Assembly (NCBI GenBank): GCA_013368325.1
Contig: JAACJK010000061.1
Location: 496,001 to 560,000 of the forward strand
Length of the DNA: 64,000 nt
Source: Ephemerocybe angulata
Lineage: Eukaryota > Basidiomycota > Agaricomycetes > Agaricales > Psathyrellaceae
Direction of reading: 5' to 3'
How positions within the stretch are numbered: position 1 is the first letter of the stretch; each line of letters begins with the position of its first letter. Made by a program: the position numbers and the translations under genes. Under the pieces are notes generated by a model. It was not told where the DNA came from. It did not search any database and saw only the letters and a program-made list of their open reading frames with translations. Below, in pieces: positions 19,459 to 31,060 of this stretch.

Positions 19459-19849
19459 GAGATCAGAGCAATCGACGCGCAAATTAAAGGAGATGGATGG
19501 TGTGTAAGGCTTAGTAGCAGAACGGGAATGATACCTCCCGCTTGATCGCATTCAAGAGATCACACGACGAAGCGGCTTCGCGATATGGCCGTCCATAGCC
19601 GTCCATCTACTAGCATTGCTCGGGGTCACCGATAGAAACAAGTACACATGCAGGTAAATCAGTCGCCGAAAAAGCTGACGAGGCGGAGGGAAAGAACGTT
19701 CTAGCGTGCGCAGTAAGCGGTGGTAAGTATCGGAAGTATCAGCTGGGGCCCTTGTGCACCTCGCCTGGATAAACTCATACCGCCCATAAAGGGCATTGAC
19801 ACTTCCATCTGCGAAGAAGAAAGTCAAGTTAGAATCATTCAATGCATTA

Positions 19850-22800
19850 AGTTGAATGCGCAGACGACGAGAGTCTTGAGGATACCGAAGGCGGTCTGAC
19901 TGACGTAGGTTTAACTTGTCAGCGCTTCCATCGTCATGTTGTCCAACTTCGACTAATATAACCATGATAAGCAGAAAATAGGGACTATGTACTCTTCGAG
20001 GTATCCAAGATATTATCGACAATGAGCAGCAGACTCCTCGCCAACGAATGAACAGGAAAACCCCCGATTGAGGTCGCTATCGAGCGTGAGCTCCGTCATT
20101 CCAATGATACCGTTCAGCGTACTATATTAGAGACGCATGTAAACGATCACCGGGTTTCGTGACTCAAGTTCGCCAAGAGACCATTCTTACTCTTATTCGA
20201 AAGCGCAGCCGCCCCCTCGCGCCGTGTTCTTCTGGATACTGTCCCTCAAGTTGAACACCATCTGGTTGATCTGAGTCCATCTCTCCAGATGCCTCCACAG
20301 TAATAAAAAACGTAAATAAAGTCTCCGTCCATCCCCGCGGCCGAGATCTGCGGGAAGCCGCGCACCTGCGTCAAACCTGCGTCGCCCTGTTTCCGGCCGT
20401 GCTGTGACTGACCCGACTTCGATCTATCATCTTCTGGGTCAGGTCGCCGCGGGCGGCCGTCCGACTGCCATAGTTTGTACTTGCAGCGTGAGCTATCGAG
20501 GGTGTTGGGTAGAGGGGCGTCGATGGTGCGAGGTGGGTGGATGGGGGAAATGATATTGACGTCGAGTATTGAGTGGAGAAAGGGAATGAAGGGAAACGTC
20601 AGCACACACGAACAACATGTCGAAACGAAGGGAAAGAGGATGGCAAGAGGATAAGGTAGGAATGGCGACGTACATTATTAGCCATGGCGTTCACGTTATC
20701 GGTTTGATCCTGTTGACATTCGTCACCCTCGCTTGTCCTCCCAGCTGTCTCCCTGTTCCGACCGCCCTCGCGACTTGCATCACCCCGCCGGCAAACACGC
20801 TCAGCGATTCCGTGCTCAGCGATTCCATTCCATTCACTAAGGAAGGAAAAGGTCAGTATGTCGCCTATATCACCCACACCCCGAGCGAACTCGTAGAGAC
20901 GCTCGGCGAATAAACTGAACAGAAGTAAAAGCAACTGACCGTCCTCCTTCAAAACTCCAAATTTTCACCCCGCACATCCACGTCGATCTTCTTCGTCAAG
21001 TCTCCTTCAGCGACGGCCTTCGTGACATGCGCAATCGACCGCACTTGGTTGGCCATGTTCACGGCCATCAACTTCACATTATCCATGGGCGCCTAGGGGT
21101 CAAAACGACGGCGGCGGCGACGGAGATGACAGCGTAGATAGGTGACTGAAGGGATGTCGCGAAGGTATAGGTCAATGGCGGAGAGGGAGGAGATTGGGAT
21201 GACAAGTAAGAAAGAACGAAAGAAGAACGAAACCGTAAGTCGATGTCGAGTTCGAAAGCCAATCCGAACGCACCTTCCACATGCCCTGCGCTCCGGTACC
21301 GCAGCCTGTCCTCCAAGGATAGCCTCCGTTCCGACCTCGAAACTAACTCCAGTAACTTCGTTAGCGAGCGTGCTGAGCTGGACAACCTGCGATGGTGGAG
21401 GAAAGGTGTCAGTATCGAGTAGTGGAAGGACGGTAGATAGGGGAATGAGGAAAACGAATGAGAACACGAAAGCGAAGGAGGATCGGTAACGAAAGGATGT
21501 CCGGAGGAACACAAAGACGGTGTTGAAGGGAGGACACACTCAAAGGGATATGAACGACGGAGGGTACTCGAACTCGAAGAAAGGATCGAGGCGATTAAGA
21601 AACGAAACCCGAACGCACCATAGGGTTCACTGTCATCGTCAAATCCAACATCTCCTCCAGCACTTCGATATTCATGAACTTTGTGAGATCTCCCGCAGCG
21701 ACAGCCTTCGTAGCTTGTTCGCAGCCTCCGAGACCTAGTGCACCTCATCTGTCAAATTCGAGGCAATTTTCTATCGCAAATTGTGAGCAACCATTTCCTA
21801 CGCGAACGAAGGCTACGAACGGATAAACGAATCAACGAACGAACGAATACTCACATCAATCTTCCTCGTCCACCCTCGACCTTCGCGCTCCACAAGAATC
21901 CCCAACTTTGCTTCCCGTCTCCATCTTCAACGCGACCCTCGCCACCTCACTCGCAAACGCTCTCAACCGGTCCGCCGCCTCTCGACGTCCGGGACGAGCG
22001 CCTCTCCTCCTAGCTTCCCATGAGAACCGACTTCCGATGTTACTCGACCTCGAGTGACTCCAGCGGCGAGCGCGCATCGTCGGACGACCATTCCGTGACC
22101 GTGTTCTTGAGACCGGGAATTTTACTGCGAGTGTCGACTTCGATTTGCTTCGAGAGGTCTCCGAGAGCGACGGCTTTCGTGACTTTGGCGATGGGTGGAA
22201 CCTGGCGGCGGGGATGGCGCATATCTGCGGCGAGTGACTTCAGATCGGGATCAGTGGCATCGAGATGAAGGCCGGGGCGTTGGGAAGATCGTGTGATGAG
22301 GCGGTATAAGGGGAGTAGATCGAACGATAGAGGGAAAAAGATAAAGCGTTGCAGAGCGAACGACGGTGTGACGTGACGATGAATCTGGCGAAAAAAGGTT
22401 GAGTCGAGATCCGGATGCGATGGCGGTATGCGTCGTGTGCGGCGAAAGCGTTGAAACAGGTCAGGCCGAGTTCACAGCCGGCGTGAGTGTCGCGTTGGAT
22501 AGCGATAGGCGGCACGAGAAAGAGAGTAAGAGATATTCGAGATATGATCAGTACACGAAGACCATGATTGTACATTCGCCGCACCTAATTTGTTAGATTG
22601 GCGGCGAGTTTGTTGACGACACCGATGCTCCACGTCCCCTCGACATCAAGCACATGCGCCTGACCGCCGAGCTCTCCCTCCGTTCCGACCTCCTGACTGA
22701 TGCGAGTGACCTCCTTGGCGAACTGGCCGAGCTTAACGATGGCGACACCCTGAATGAGGGTCGGTGTCCGTGAGTCAAAGTCGGGAATAGGCGCACCGAG

Positions 22801-22878
22801 CCCCTCAACAGGAGTGGAGGTCGCGAGCGCGTACCAGGGAGACGGAGCGAACATGGCGTGTGGGGAAGATGGGTTCAA
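19850..22878 (-). pseudogene. Nik1-type group III hybrid histidine kinase relic
   Basis: Reading right to left on the minus strand gives successive HAMP-repeat signatures in changing frames: KLGQFAKEVTRISQEVGTEG (22.72 kb), PIAKVTKAVALGDLSKQIEV (22.2), LRAFASEVARVALKM (21.95), TKAVAAGDLTKF (21.70), VVQLSTLANEVTGVSFEVG (21.35), [20 protein letters not shown] (21.02) and GRQLGGQARVTNV (20.73). The phosphoacceptor box NKSKNGLLANLSHETR is at 20.17 kb (His codon about 20159-20161), then LNGIIGMTELTLDSDLNR (20.08) and GILKTLVV (19.89). This is the order of osmosensing group III kinases, the targets of dicarboximide and phenylpyrrole fungicides. Intron seams persist (GTGCGT...CCTAG before 21090). 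Stops (CAG to TAG at about 22590), frameshifts and the loss of the ATPase and receiver domains show it is dead. Confidence 0.8.
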
Positions 22879-23984
22879 TGCTGGGTGCAGGGTCCCGAAC
22901 CATGTGCAAATTTTGTTGGAGGTGTTGGAGGCTGCGACCGACGCGCCCTTCGATAATACTTCTCACGAATATTCTCGATGCTTCCTCTTATTCTTCCTCC
23001 GCTCGCGTTCCTTCCCCTTATCTTCGTCCCTCCCACCCTTCTCCTTCATCTTGCGCTCCTTCCGCTCCTTCTTCTCCCTCCCCTCCCATCTCCTGTCCTC
23101 CTTCTTCCGCTCGCGCTCCTCATCAACACCAATATCGCACGGAACTCCGATTCCGCTCGATCGATCCCTCAGCCCCAAGGGCGCTGCTCGTGTTCGTTTT
23201 CACCGGCACCCAGCCAGCTGGGGGTACCAGTACGCGGCTCAGAGTTTGGATTATAGCCTGCTAGCTCCGCGAGGCTCGGACGGTCGCCTGTCGGATGCGC
23301 AGACCTCGACTTCTCCCTCTCTTTTCGCTCGTTGTACTTCCGAATGACGACGTCCGCAAAGTACGGCGAGTCTGGACTTGTCGTACTCGAACGACTAGTT
23401 GGACTCGCGATAGGTGGTGGGTCTACAGCCGTCGGATGCCGATGCCGGGACGGTCTAGTAGCTGTGTTGGGGTTGAATCGCTGAGTAGTTGGGTCTGGAT
23501 GGGGCGGGGCGTAGGCGGTCACGAAGTAGCTCTTGCATCTGCTGATGAGCGAAGAGAAGAAGCTGGAAAAGTGCGATCCGTTAGTTGACACGTAGATGCG
23601 CGCACACACAGACCGTACCTGTTGTGTGTGGATCGGTCGAAATCTTTGTGGAACATTATGTCGTGTCTATCTGTAAACGTTCGATCTTTGAACTCTTGTC
23701 CCCCCTCGTGTTCTCGTGTAAGGTCCTCCTGGTGTGTCCTTCAATTCGTAAGGGTTGTGTTTCGTACGTCCAGCGTCCTTGGTATATAATCGTGTATGAG
23801 CGAGGAGAGCAAAGATAGCTTGCAACAGCAATGAGAGCCGCTAACAGGGAGCACACGTCGGGGAACCGAACCACTCTGATCTGAATGATCGTATGATTCC
23901 CGGCCTGGACCGGGTACGGCAATAGCCGAGAAAGATTGGGACCCTGGTAGATCCCAATTGATTAACAACACTTACACCACCAAC
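22879..23984. other. Region upstream of the kinase relic; no clear gene
   Basis: A minus-strand frame (23609-23169, 146 codons) is rich in Ser, Pro and Arg and ends with the stretch DRPSLAELAGYNPNSEPRTG. It might be the N-terminal part of the decayed kinase or an unrelated remnant. 22980-23110 is a pyrimidine-rich stretch open in several frames. I support no gene here. Confidence 0.3.
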
Positions 23985-24397
23985 ATGTCTGGAAGCTCGG
24001 CACCCCAGACCCAGTTCATAAGAGGCGGCGGGGGCCTAGCACCACGTAAGATAGTCGAGTTTTCCCATACATACTGGGACAATCAGGTGAGTGCTGTTGA
24101 ACACTCCCCAGGGTCCAGTGTAATAACTTCGGACAGCACGCTGCTGCCTGTGAATCACCTGGTTTGAAGGAGCACATGATGGCAATGAAAAGGATTTGGT
24201 ACATACCTCCCGGGGTATGGGTCCGCTTTCCAGAAGGAATTAGGCGGGATGTTAGGAGGCATGGGGAAGCTAGCGATCCGGACGACTCGACCGATACGGA
24301 TACGGATACGGAGTCGGAGAGTTCTGAAGACGATGTTGAAGATGCGGAGGGTGGGCGTGAGGATGCGGGGGACAATGTTGCTGAGAAAGAAGTCTAG
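23985..24397 (+). CDS. Small two-exon protein with acidic tail (109 aa)
   Basis: Exon 1 is 23985-24086 (MSGSSAPQTQFIRGGGGLAP to YWDNQ). The intron is 24087-24169 (83 bp, GTGAGT...TTGAAG). Exon 2 is 24170-24397, starting EHMMAMKRIWYIPPGVWVRF and ending in a Glu/Asp-rich tail (TDTDTDTESESSEDDVEDAE). Both exons join in phase 0. The ATG context CAACATG and short intron fit a basidiomycete gene. A basic-aromatic core followed by an acidic tail suggests a nucleic-acid- or histone-associated small protein, but I do not recognise the family. The 3' splice site is a choice among AGs. Confidence 0.5.
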
Positions 24398-26330
24398 GAG
24401 ATGCGTAAGGCGTGCAGCACCCAGAGTTTACTCTCTGATTTCGGAGATTATCGTCATGAGATGTTTGGGGGGAATAATGGCCAGCGGTCTTTCATGTAGT
24501 TAGACATTGGGCTTTGGTGCTGCACCTGTCGCCGAATAAACCAGTACACGCCAACGACCTCGCCGAATCAGGCGCCTGCATCAGCTGTCGCTAGCTGTCG
24601 CCGCTTGTCCTCGACCTCCATGTGGGCGCCCTCTGCACACCGTCCCGCCTCCATCGCGCCTCCCATCGACCTTTCCCTACAAGCGACGTTAGCCTGCACC
24701 AAGAGCCCTTTTCACCATGCCCCTAGTCCAGGATTCCGCATGCACGCCAGCACCCCCAGCCGTGCATAACGACACCCCTCGATCTACTCATGCAAGATCC
24801 AACTGCGCTAACGAATTCCAATACTCACATACCTTTAGCCTTCTTGTGGGCTCTCAGTCCCCCGATATCGCGTCAAAGTCAAGAGGGGAATGTCGCGCAT
24901 ACGACGACGCACATCGTGCACCCACCGCTTATCGTCAGCAAGGCAATGGAAGAGTGCGCCTGTGCGCTCCACGGTGTGTTAATACTCGCCGCTATGGCCA
25001 ATACAGACTCACTTACGAGTCACTAGCCGTGCAACAAAGCTACCGGCGCGGGCTGAAGCATCGAAACGACGACGGCACGCGAGCACGGCACTCACCCTCA
25101 CTTCGCGATCCCAGCCGTACGCCAGACGTCATTCCAGCGCCAGATGCGTCTCTCGAAACAGAACGGAGGAGGCGAAGCAGAGCTCTTGACGTTCTGGATG
25201 TGCACCGCGATTTTCTAGTCGAAGGTGGGTCAGAATTTCCGACTGTGCTCAAAACTTCGGCTAACATACCTTCAACAAGCCTAGGAGTCGCATGAACGGT
25301 CAACACGAGTCCACGGCGCAAGAAAATGCCGCTCTCACAAGCGAAACGCGCTCTCGACTACCCGAGCCGCCCACATACAAGGGCAGTATCCTTATTCAAA
25401 TGATTCTAACATAGACTTACCTCGTGCACATGTTGTACAATGTCAAAGACGTCGACGACCTCTTGGTTATGCAGTTGTGAGCAACGAATGAGCACGACGA
25501 GCCCGCACCCATTACACACACGGCGACGACAACTTACCCGCCACCGATCCCTCGCCCTCTCCACCAGCGGCGCACACCCCCGGCCATATGCTGCACCGAC
25601 GAAGTCTCGGGCAGCACCCCAAATACGGTGCAACGCAGGGGAGATCTTGTAAACTCAGAGCACAAACCAAACGGTGCGTCAGTACTCCAAGATATAGTTC
25701 TGAAGTGACTGACTTACCCTTCGCTGCAGCACTTCACAAGACTCGACCATCGTCTATGAAGCCCGAATGACCACACTTACCGAGAGCGGCGATATCTCCA
25801 CGACGACGACGATCACGAAGACGAACTTGGGGCTAGAAAACACCGTCAGCACAAAACCACAACGGCGGTGGTAGCGACGATGGACATACCTCTCCCTCGT
25901 CGACTCCCGACCATCGATCGCCCTGCGGCAGGGCTATCAGCGACGCACAACACACAAGAACGACGTCGAGGACTTACGCTTGCCTGACCTTCAACCCTTC
26001 AGCACTGTCCGACCTTGTGGGCTCAACATCGCAAACCACGCCAAGCGCGACTGATCCTGTGGACCGAAAGGGCGTGTGTGTCAGTTGCAACACCAGCACG
26101 ACGACGCCGACAACCAGCTCATAGACTACTCCTCGAAGTCCCAGCCAGAACGCCCTTCATCACGCCGCCACTTCGCCACTGCGATCGGCGACGAGCCCGA
26201 GTTCATGCGATGGCTGCAGTGTGGATGACTTCGCCGATGGCTGGGGATTGGTCGTGCTGCGAGATGCATAGGTGAGTGTCCAGGTTAATGATCATGCGAA
26301 ATAATACTCACTTTTTGTGCGAAACGTAGG
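24398..26330 (-). other. Intron-dense, gene-like region without a joined ORF
   Basis: The minus strand has many donor-like GTAAGT, GTGAGT and GTATGT sites 50-250 bp apart (for example near 25890, 25780, 25710, 25540 and 25420), each followed by an AG acceptor. Between them lie short frames such as one encoding ALHRIWGAARDFVGAAYGRG (25.6 kb) and VVDVFDIVQHVHE (25.45 kb). The layout looks like a multi-exon gene with 30-130-bp exons, but I could not join them into one long frame. Decayed gene, non-coding transcript or divergent gene are all possible. Confidence 0.35.
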
Positions 26331-27112
26331 CTGGCTCACTGCACGTGGACCTGGTTGGGCGCAGGGCCGAGCAAAATGAAGCTTAGTTTCGTTACTTACT
26401 ATCTCACATGCTACGATTGACGTACCGAGTCGGTAGGCTTTGTCAATTACCATGTTGTGCTTCTGTGGTTAGGCGTCGTCGTAGTCAGTAGGATCACGTA
26501 GGGTATAATGAAACTCCTTTCGATACCTTGAACCGTTGTGTCTGAGGGCGATAATACTCTACTGCGGTCGTCAGGTTGGTCGAGTTTCTTTTTGAATGGG
26601 TGGAGTCATTACTTACCTGTGATTGGAATAAACAGCGAAGCTTCTGCAGCACGAGCTAGTTTGTATCATGGGCTGGCAACAGGTGGTGATGATTACAGGG
26701 CAAGGGGATTCTGGGAGTAAGTGGACAGGCAGACATCAAATGAAGACATTCGAAACTCACCTTTTCGAATGAAGCACCAAAGGTGCAAAGTAACTAGTCG
26801 CTACGCAGTGAGCAGCTGGACATAAGAATAGCAAAACGAGTTCTAGAGCGTTGTTTCGGATGGGAAGAGCGGGACATGAGATCGAACAGAATGAACGAAC
26901 GGATTGCGAACGGAACGAGCAAACGCAATGAACGAGCGAAAGGAATGAATGGAATGCCAAACACGACCGCAATTAAGCCATCGAAATGAATAGAAGGAAC
27001 GATAAACTCCGGCCCAAGAAAGGGGTGCTACATAGTACATAGATTAAGTATCACCCATTGCCATTCATCCAGGACAAAGATAAGATAAGATCAGACGTAT
27101 GACAGAATAATA
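26331..27112. other. Intergenic upstream of the Mug135-like gene
   Basis: No gene seen. 26860-26990 is rich in GAACGA/GAAACG-type purine words, a composition repeated near 34.6 and 41.7 kb. Confidence 0.3.
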
Positions 27113-28164
27113 ATGACACGTGGTCAAACTGCGGGGAATCAGTCCACCCCAGTCCTTCCTCCTTATCTACGACGACAACCATTGCGCAAGCCAATGCCCG
27201 CCCCTACGCGTGACGCCGCCACTCCTCTTCAACATCGCCCTACTCCAAAGCGGGACGCCTTCATTCAAGCTAAAAGAGTCGAACATTCAGCCATAGGCCA
27301 TGTTGTTAGTGCGTACGTCCCCGCTCTCTTCAGAGCAAATCCGGAGCTGCCACCAGCCAAGAATGATGAATTAAACCGCGAATCGTACTGGAACGCCCTT
27401 AAGAATGTTGAACAGGCGCGAGTGGAAGCGGCGATCGAAGCTGGTGACGAGGGTGAGTACAGTATACCAGGAAGCTCGATTCGGCGATTTACATTATCGA
27501 ACTAGATTTAACCACAGCCCCTCCATGGGCCCTCGCTATGCAAAGAATGTTTACAGAGGAAATCAGGGGTTTGAAAGCCACTATGGCGACTGAGATTGCG
27601 GGTGTGAGGACGGAGATCGCGGGTGTGAAGACGGAGATCGCGGGACTCAAGACAGGGATAGCGGGCATTAACAACAGGCTGACAGGACTTGGGGAGACAA
27701 TATCAGATGTTGAACACAGTGTTGAAGAGCTTTCAGCGCAGGTTGAAGACCTTGGGAATACGCTCAGGGCTGTCCAGGTCGATGTTCGCCAAGCATCTGC
27801 AATCGTACGTTGTACAGTCCACTCAATGCTGCAGTTCACTGTTCCTGATACTTTTTATCAATGTTAGAATATCAATCGACATGTGAAGATCGCGACCCCG
27901 ACTAGCCAATGGGTCATTGTTCCATTCAGCAATGGCAGCGACCCCGTACGCGACCATGTAGGTTCACTTGCTTGTTCAATGCCATGTTATTGATCGAGGC
28001 TGTAGGACCTCCCCCATTTAACCACCCAGGAAGTCGTTGAGCAACTCAGCGTGGAACATCTCAAGAAGTACCTTGATGGGTATGGACTAGCAATTGGGTC
28101 ACTTAGAGGCAGGGGTGCGCCACAGACAAAGGACACTCTTATTAGGTTTATTGGTGGCTGCTAG
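27113..28164 (+). CDS. Mug135-like C-terminal domain protein (291 aa)
   Basis: There are four exons with matching phases: 27113-27452, 27518-27804, 27868-27957 and 28006-28164 (introns 65, 63 and 48 bp, all GT-AG). The N-terminus is Pro/Arg-rich. The middle (about residues 118-205) is a coiled coil built on the seven-residue unit TEIAGVR/TEIAGVK/TEIAGLK. The C-terminal 80 residues match the Mug135-like pattern: WVIVPFSNGSDP, then LPHLTTQEVVEQL, then KYLDGYGLAIGSLRGR. Mug135 was named from fission-yeast meiotic up-regulated genes; basidiomycetes often carry several such proteins. The molecular role is unknown. No stop or frameshift is seen, so it is probably functional. Confidence 0.75.
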
Positions 28165-28649
28165 GTATACTCTCACATTGTAGCGTCGGATGGCCCAAGA
28201 AATTTTTGTTCCTCCCTTTACGTTCCATTCTGCTAGGAGTCTAAGGTGGTCGAGGGGCTTGGGTATCGCTGGTATCACCACCTTTGTCGCTCTCCTTGGT
28301 GATGGGTGAATGTGAGGCGAGGCGATCGTGCTCGTTCTCAATTCTACGCCAATGAAGTTCTCACTGTCCCACCTCATCTGAATTCATTCTTTTCTCTCGT
28401 GTCTTCGCCGTTCTGCAGTGATGAGTCGAGTCGAGGTTGAGAGCTCGGTTGAATTTGCTGTGAAGGGAGTGAGGACGGGACGACGATGGGTGGTGCAGAG
28501 GGCGCCTGCGAGTTGGAGATGGCGATGGTCATCATTGGACTGCGACAGATAGATAGACAAATCACCAAAGCGGGCGGTTACACACACACGCACAACACAT
28601 CCACCTCAAACCTTCACCTCCTTCTCAACTCTCCAAAGCGACCCAAAGG
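28165..28649. other. Intergenic
   Basis: No gene supported. A minus-strand 92-codon frame (28377-28099) overlaps the 3' end of the Mug135-like gene and looks like a shadow. Confidence 0.35.
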
Positions 28650-31060
28650 ATATATTCACCCCAGCGCAATCCTGAACCGTCCAACCACAGTTGTGAAGGT
28701 GGGCTGAGCTCGGGAGGGGGCCGGGAGAAGGATAAATGAATGGACGTACTAACGGGCAGAGATACATTACGTTCCACGTACTTCTCGTGTGTTGGGGTGG
28801 TTATGGGGGTCTGGGTATGGCTTGGCGTGAGTTATTCGAGTCGTCTAGTGAGTGGAAGTCTGGGATGGTCGATCGGTGGGTGGTAGTTGGGAACACTAGT
28901 CTTGCGTGCATTAGTACGTGCCTAAAGTCCCTTTGAATGCACCGACATTCCGTAGATACAACCGGTATTCAACACGCCAAACTATTCCTCATACAACACC
29001 TACCGCTCCGACGAACGGCTCTCCCCTTCGCAGCCCCAATCAAAGTTCAAACCACTTACACCTCATCATCCCTTTCTCCATGTACCCTATCGCAAACTCA
29101 CATCCATTCCACAAAGCGGACGTAAATTCTACTCCGGGTCGCCCTCACAAACCTAAATTTCTGAGAGGTCATTGGGTTCTAATGCCGTTGCGTAGGTGTC
29201 GAGTTCAATTGCACCTGCGGATATGACGCTAAACGCGCGTAAAACACGGAATGGGTGTATGTAAAAATTAGGTATATTGTATTGTTTTGGGGTGCCCGGT
29301 ACATGTTCGGATGGTACAGATACGAAGGGTGGAGATCTGGGCGATCGGCTGGGGGATGGATTTGGGTGGGGGAAGGGATATACAAGAGATGTGTACTGGG
29401 ACTATAGACGGTATCACCTTCCTCCGTTCTTTCCCATTTCCCTCTCTTCATCGTAACCTCTTACCTGCACTCGCACTCGACTCTAGTCCTCTTCATCGTG
29501 CTCTATTCATGCTCGTCGTCGCCCTCCAAAACGAGCTCGCTAGACAAGTCATCGTCGTCGCACACCACACCGCCATCCACTCACAATCGCACCTCCATCC
29601 TCTTTCCAGCCCAGCGCACGCACCCCACCCATCTCCGATCCCGAACCGCCGTCCTCATCCCACACAGCGAGCTCTCCTATCGTAAGACCCTCTGCCATCG
29701 CGTCCTCGCGTCCCCGCTCGCGTTCATCACGAGGTTTGCCCGTAGGTCCGTTTATCGACATCGACCTGCGCTTGTTCCAATGTTCCGCCCCGCACATATA
29801 TACTCCGCCCTGCTTTCGCTTCGCCCCTTCCTCGCTTTGGCTATCTTTTCACCACCACCAGCTTCCTCTTTCCATACTGCCTTCATGTCGCCGTCGCCGT
29901 CGAGGGCGTTGTGGTAGGTGAGTACGAGGCGTTCGTCGAGTTCACTGACAGGCCTGCAGGACTTCGTTGTTCTTGTACGCAGAGGTGAGTGCAGCCGGTC
30001 CAGCTCGAGTTCGGGGTTGTGTGCTCATGGTTCAAGAAGGTCGAGGAGGGCATCGAGCGCGTCGAGCTCGTCGGGTAGGCAAATCCCTTCGTTGTCGTCG
30101 TCGTTGGTATTGCGCGCGAGGTGAGTCCACGACTGTCCCAGATCCGCAGGCCGACAGTGATCGCAGATATCGAGACGACCGTGAGGTGGGGTCGACGTCT
30201 CCCACCCTCTTCCTGGCTCGTCGTCGTCCGGGAATACGTCGCCGTCGTTGTCGATGTCAAGGTAGGTGAGTTCGACGCGTCTTGTCGCAGCTCGATCCGC
30301 GGTCGTTGTGTGCGACTGGAATGAGAGGTTAGTACGGTGGGTCTAGCTCGGGTGCAGGGATGGGTGCTAACCCTTTGGGCAGGGCTTCAACGGGTCAGGA
30401 GGCTGGGGGACGAGGTCGTCGTCGTCGTCGGTGTCGGGCGTGAGGTGGGTACGCTAGCTGCTTTACCGGATTCGTGTGTTGATAGTCTGACAGGGCTTCG
30501 AGAAGAATGCGAGCTGAACTCGATCCAGCGAGCTCGTCAACTAGTACGTCCGCCGTCGTGGGTGCTGCTGAAAAGGTTCCTGAAGTCGTGTTGATTGAGG
30601 GTTATGGTGGTGCATTTTATCGTTGTCGCGCTCGAAGTCTGCGCTGCTGGGGCTATGATGAGCTCATCGCCGCAGGTGGTGGTAGACGCGAGGTGCGTCT
30701 TGCAGTCCACAGGCTGTTCAGAGGAACACAATGGGATGCCGAGGCGATGAGACGGTTGGATGGTGCGTTTGCCGCCGGCGCTAGGGGTGTCTAGCTCCTT
30801 GCCGACGTTGTTAGGCTAGGCGCAGAGGGTCGGCTAGCGCGTTCGTCGCCGTCGTCGTTGAGGATAAAGGTCTGGGGTGGCGTCGGCTTTCGATAGCTGT
30901 GTGTCAATCGAGGTGAGTCTTATTCCGTTTCGTGTACGGGCGTTTGTAACTGACCTTTCAGCATATAGACTGATCCTTGCGCATTTGGGCCATCTCTACG
31001 ACTTTCATACCGTAGGTTTTGAGGGGTTGGCTGTTCAAGGTACGTGAGTCTGGGATATCA
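28650..31060 (+). repeat. Dispersed duplication A1 (intron-seamed)
   Basis: This is colinear with 38.09-39.8 kb. Matching landmarks: GTTGTGAAGG...GAGCTCGGGAGGGG (28.69/38.13), CTGGGTATGGCTTGGC (28.81/38.24), CGAAACGCGGAATG-type (29.25/38.61) and GAGCTCGTCGG.TAGGCA (30.06/39.21). After about 29.9 kb it is a chain of 60-150-bp blocks separated by GTGAGT...CAG seams (for example 29918, 29985, 30117) and rich in GTCGTCGTC. No long joined frame was found. A decayed multi-exon gene copy is likely. Confidence 0.6.

Noticed and set aside
19552..20022. 156-codon minus-strand ORF that looked like an unknown gene
   Set aside because: Neighbouring frames of the same DNA read as group III kinase sequence (GILKTLVV, SLLLIVDN-type), so this ORF is an out-of-frame reading of the relic.
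30500..30794. 95-codon plus ORF within A1
   Set aside because: It spans splice-like seams and has no counterpart frame in A2.
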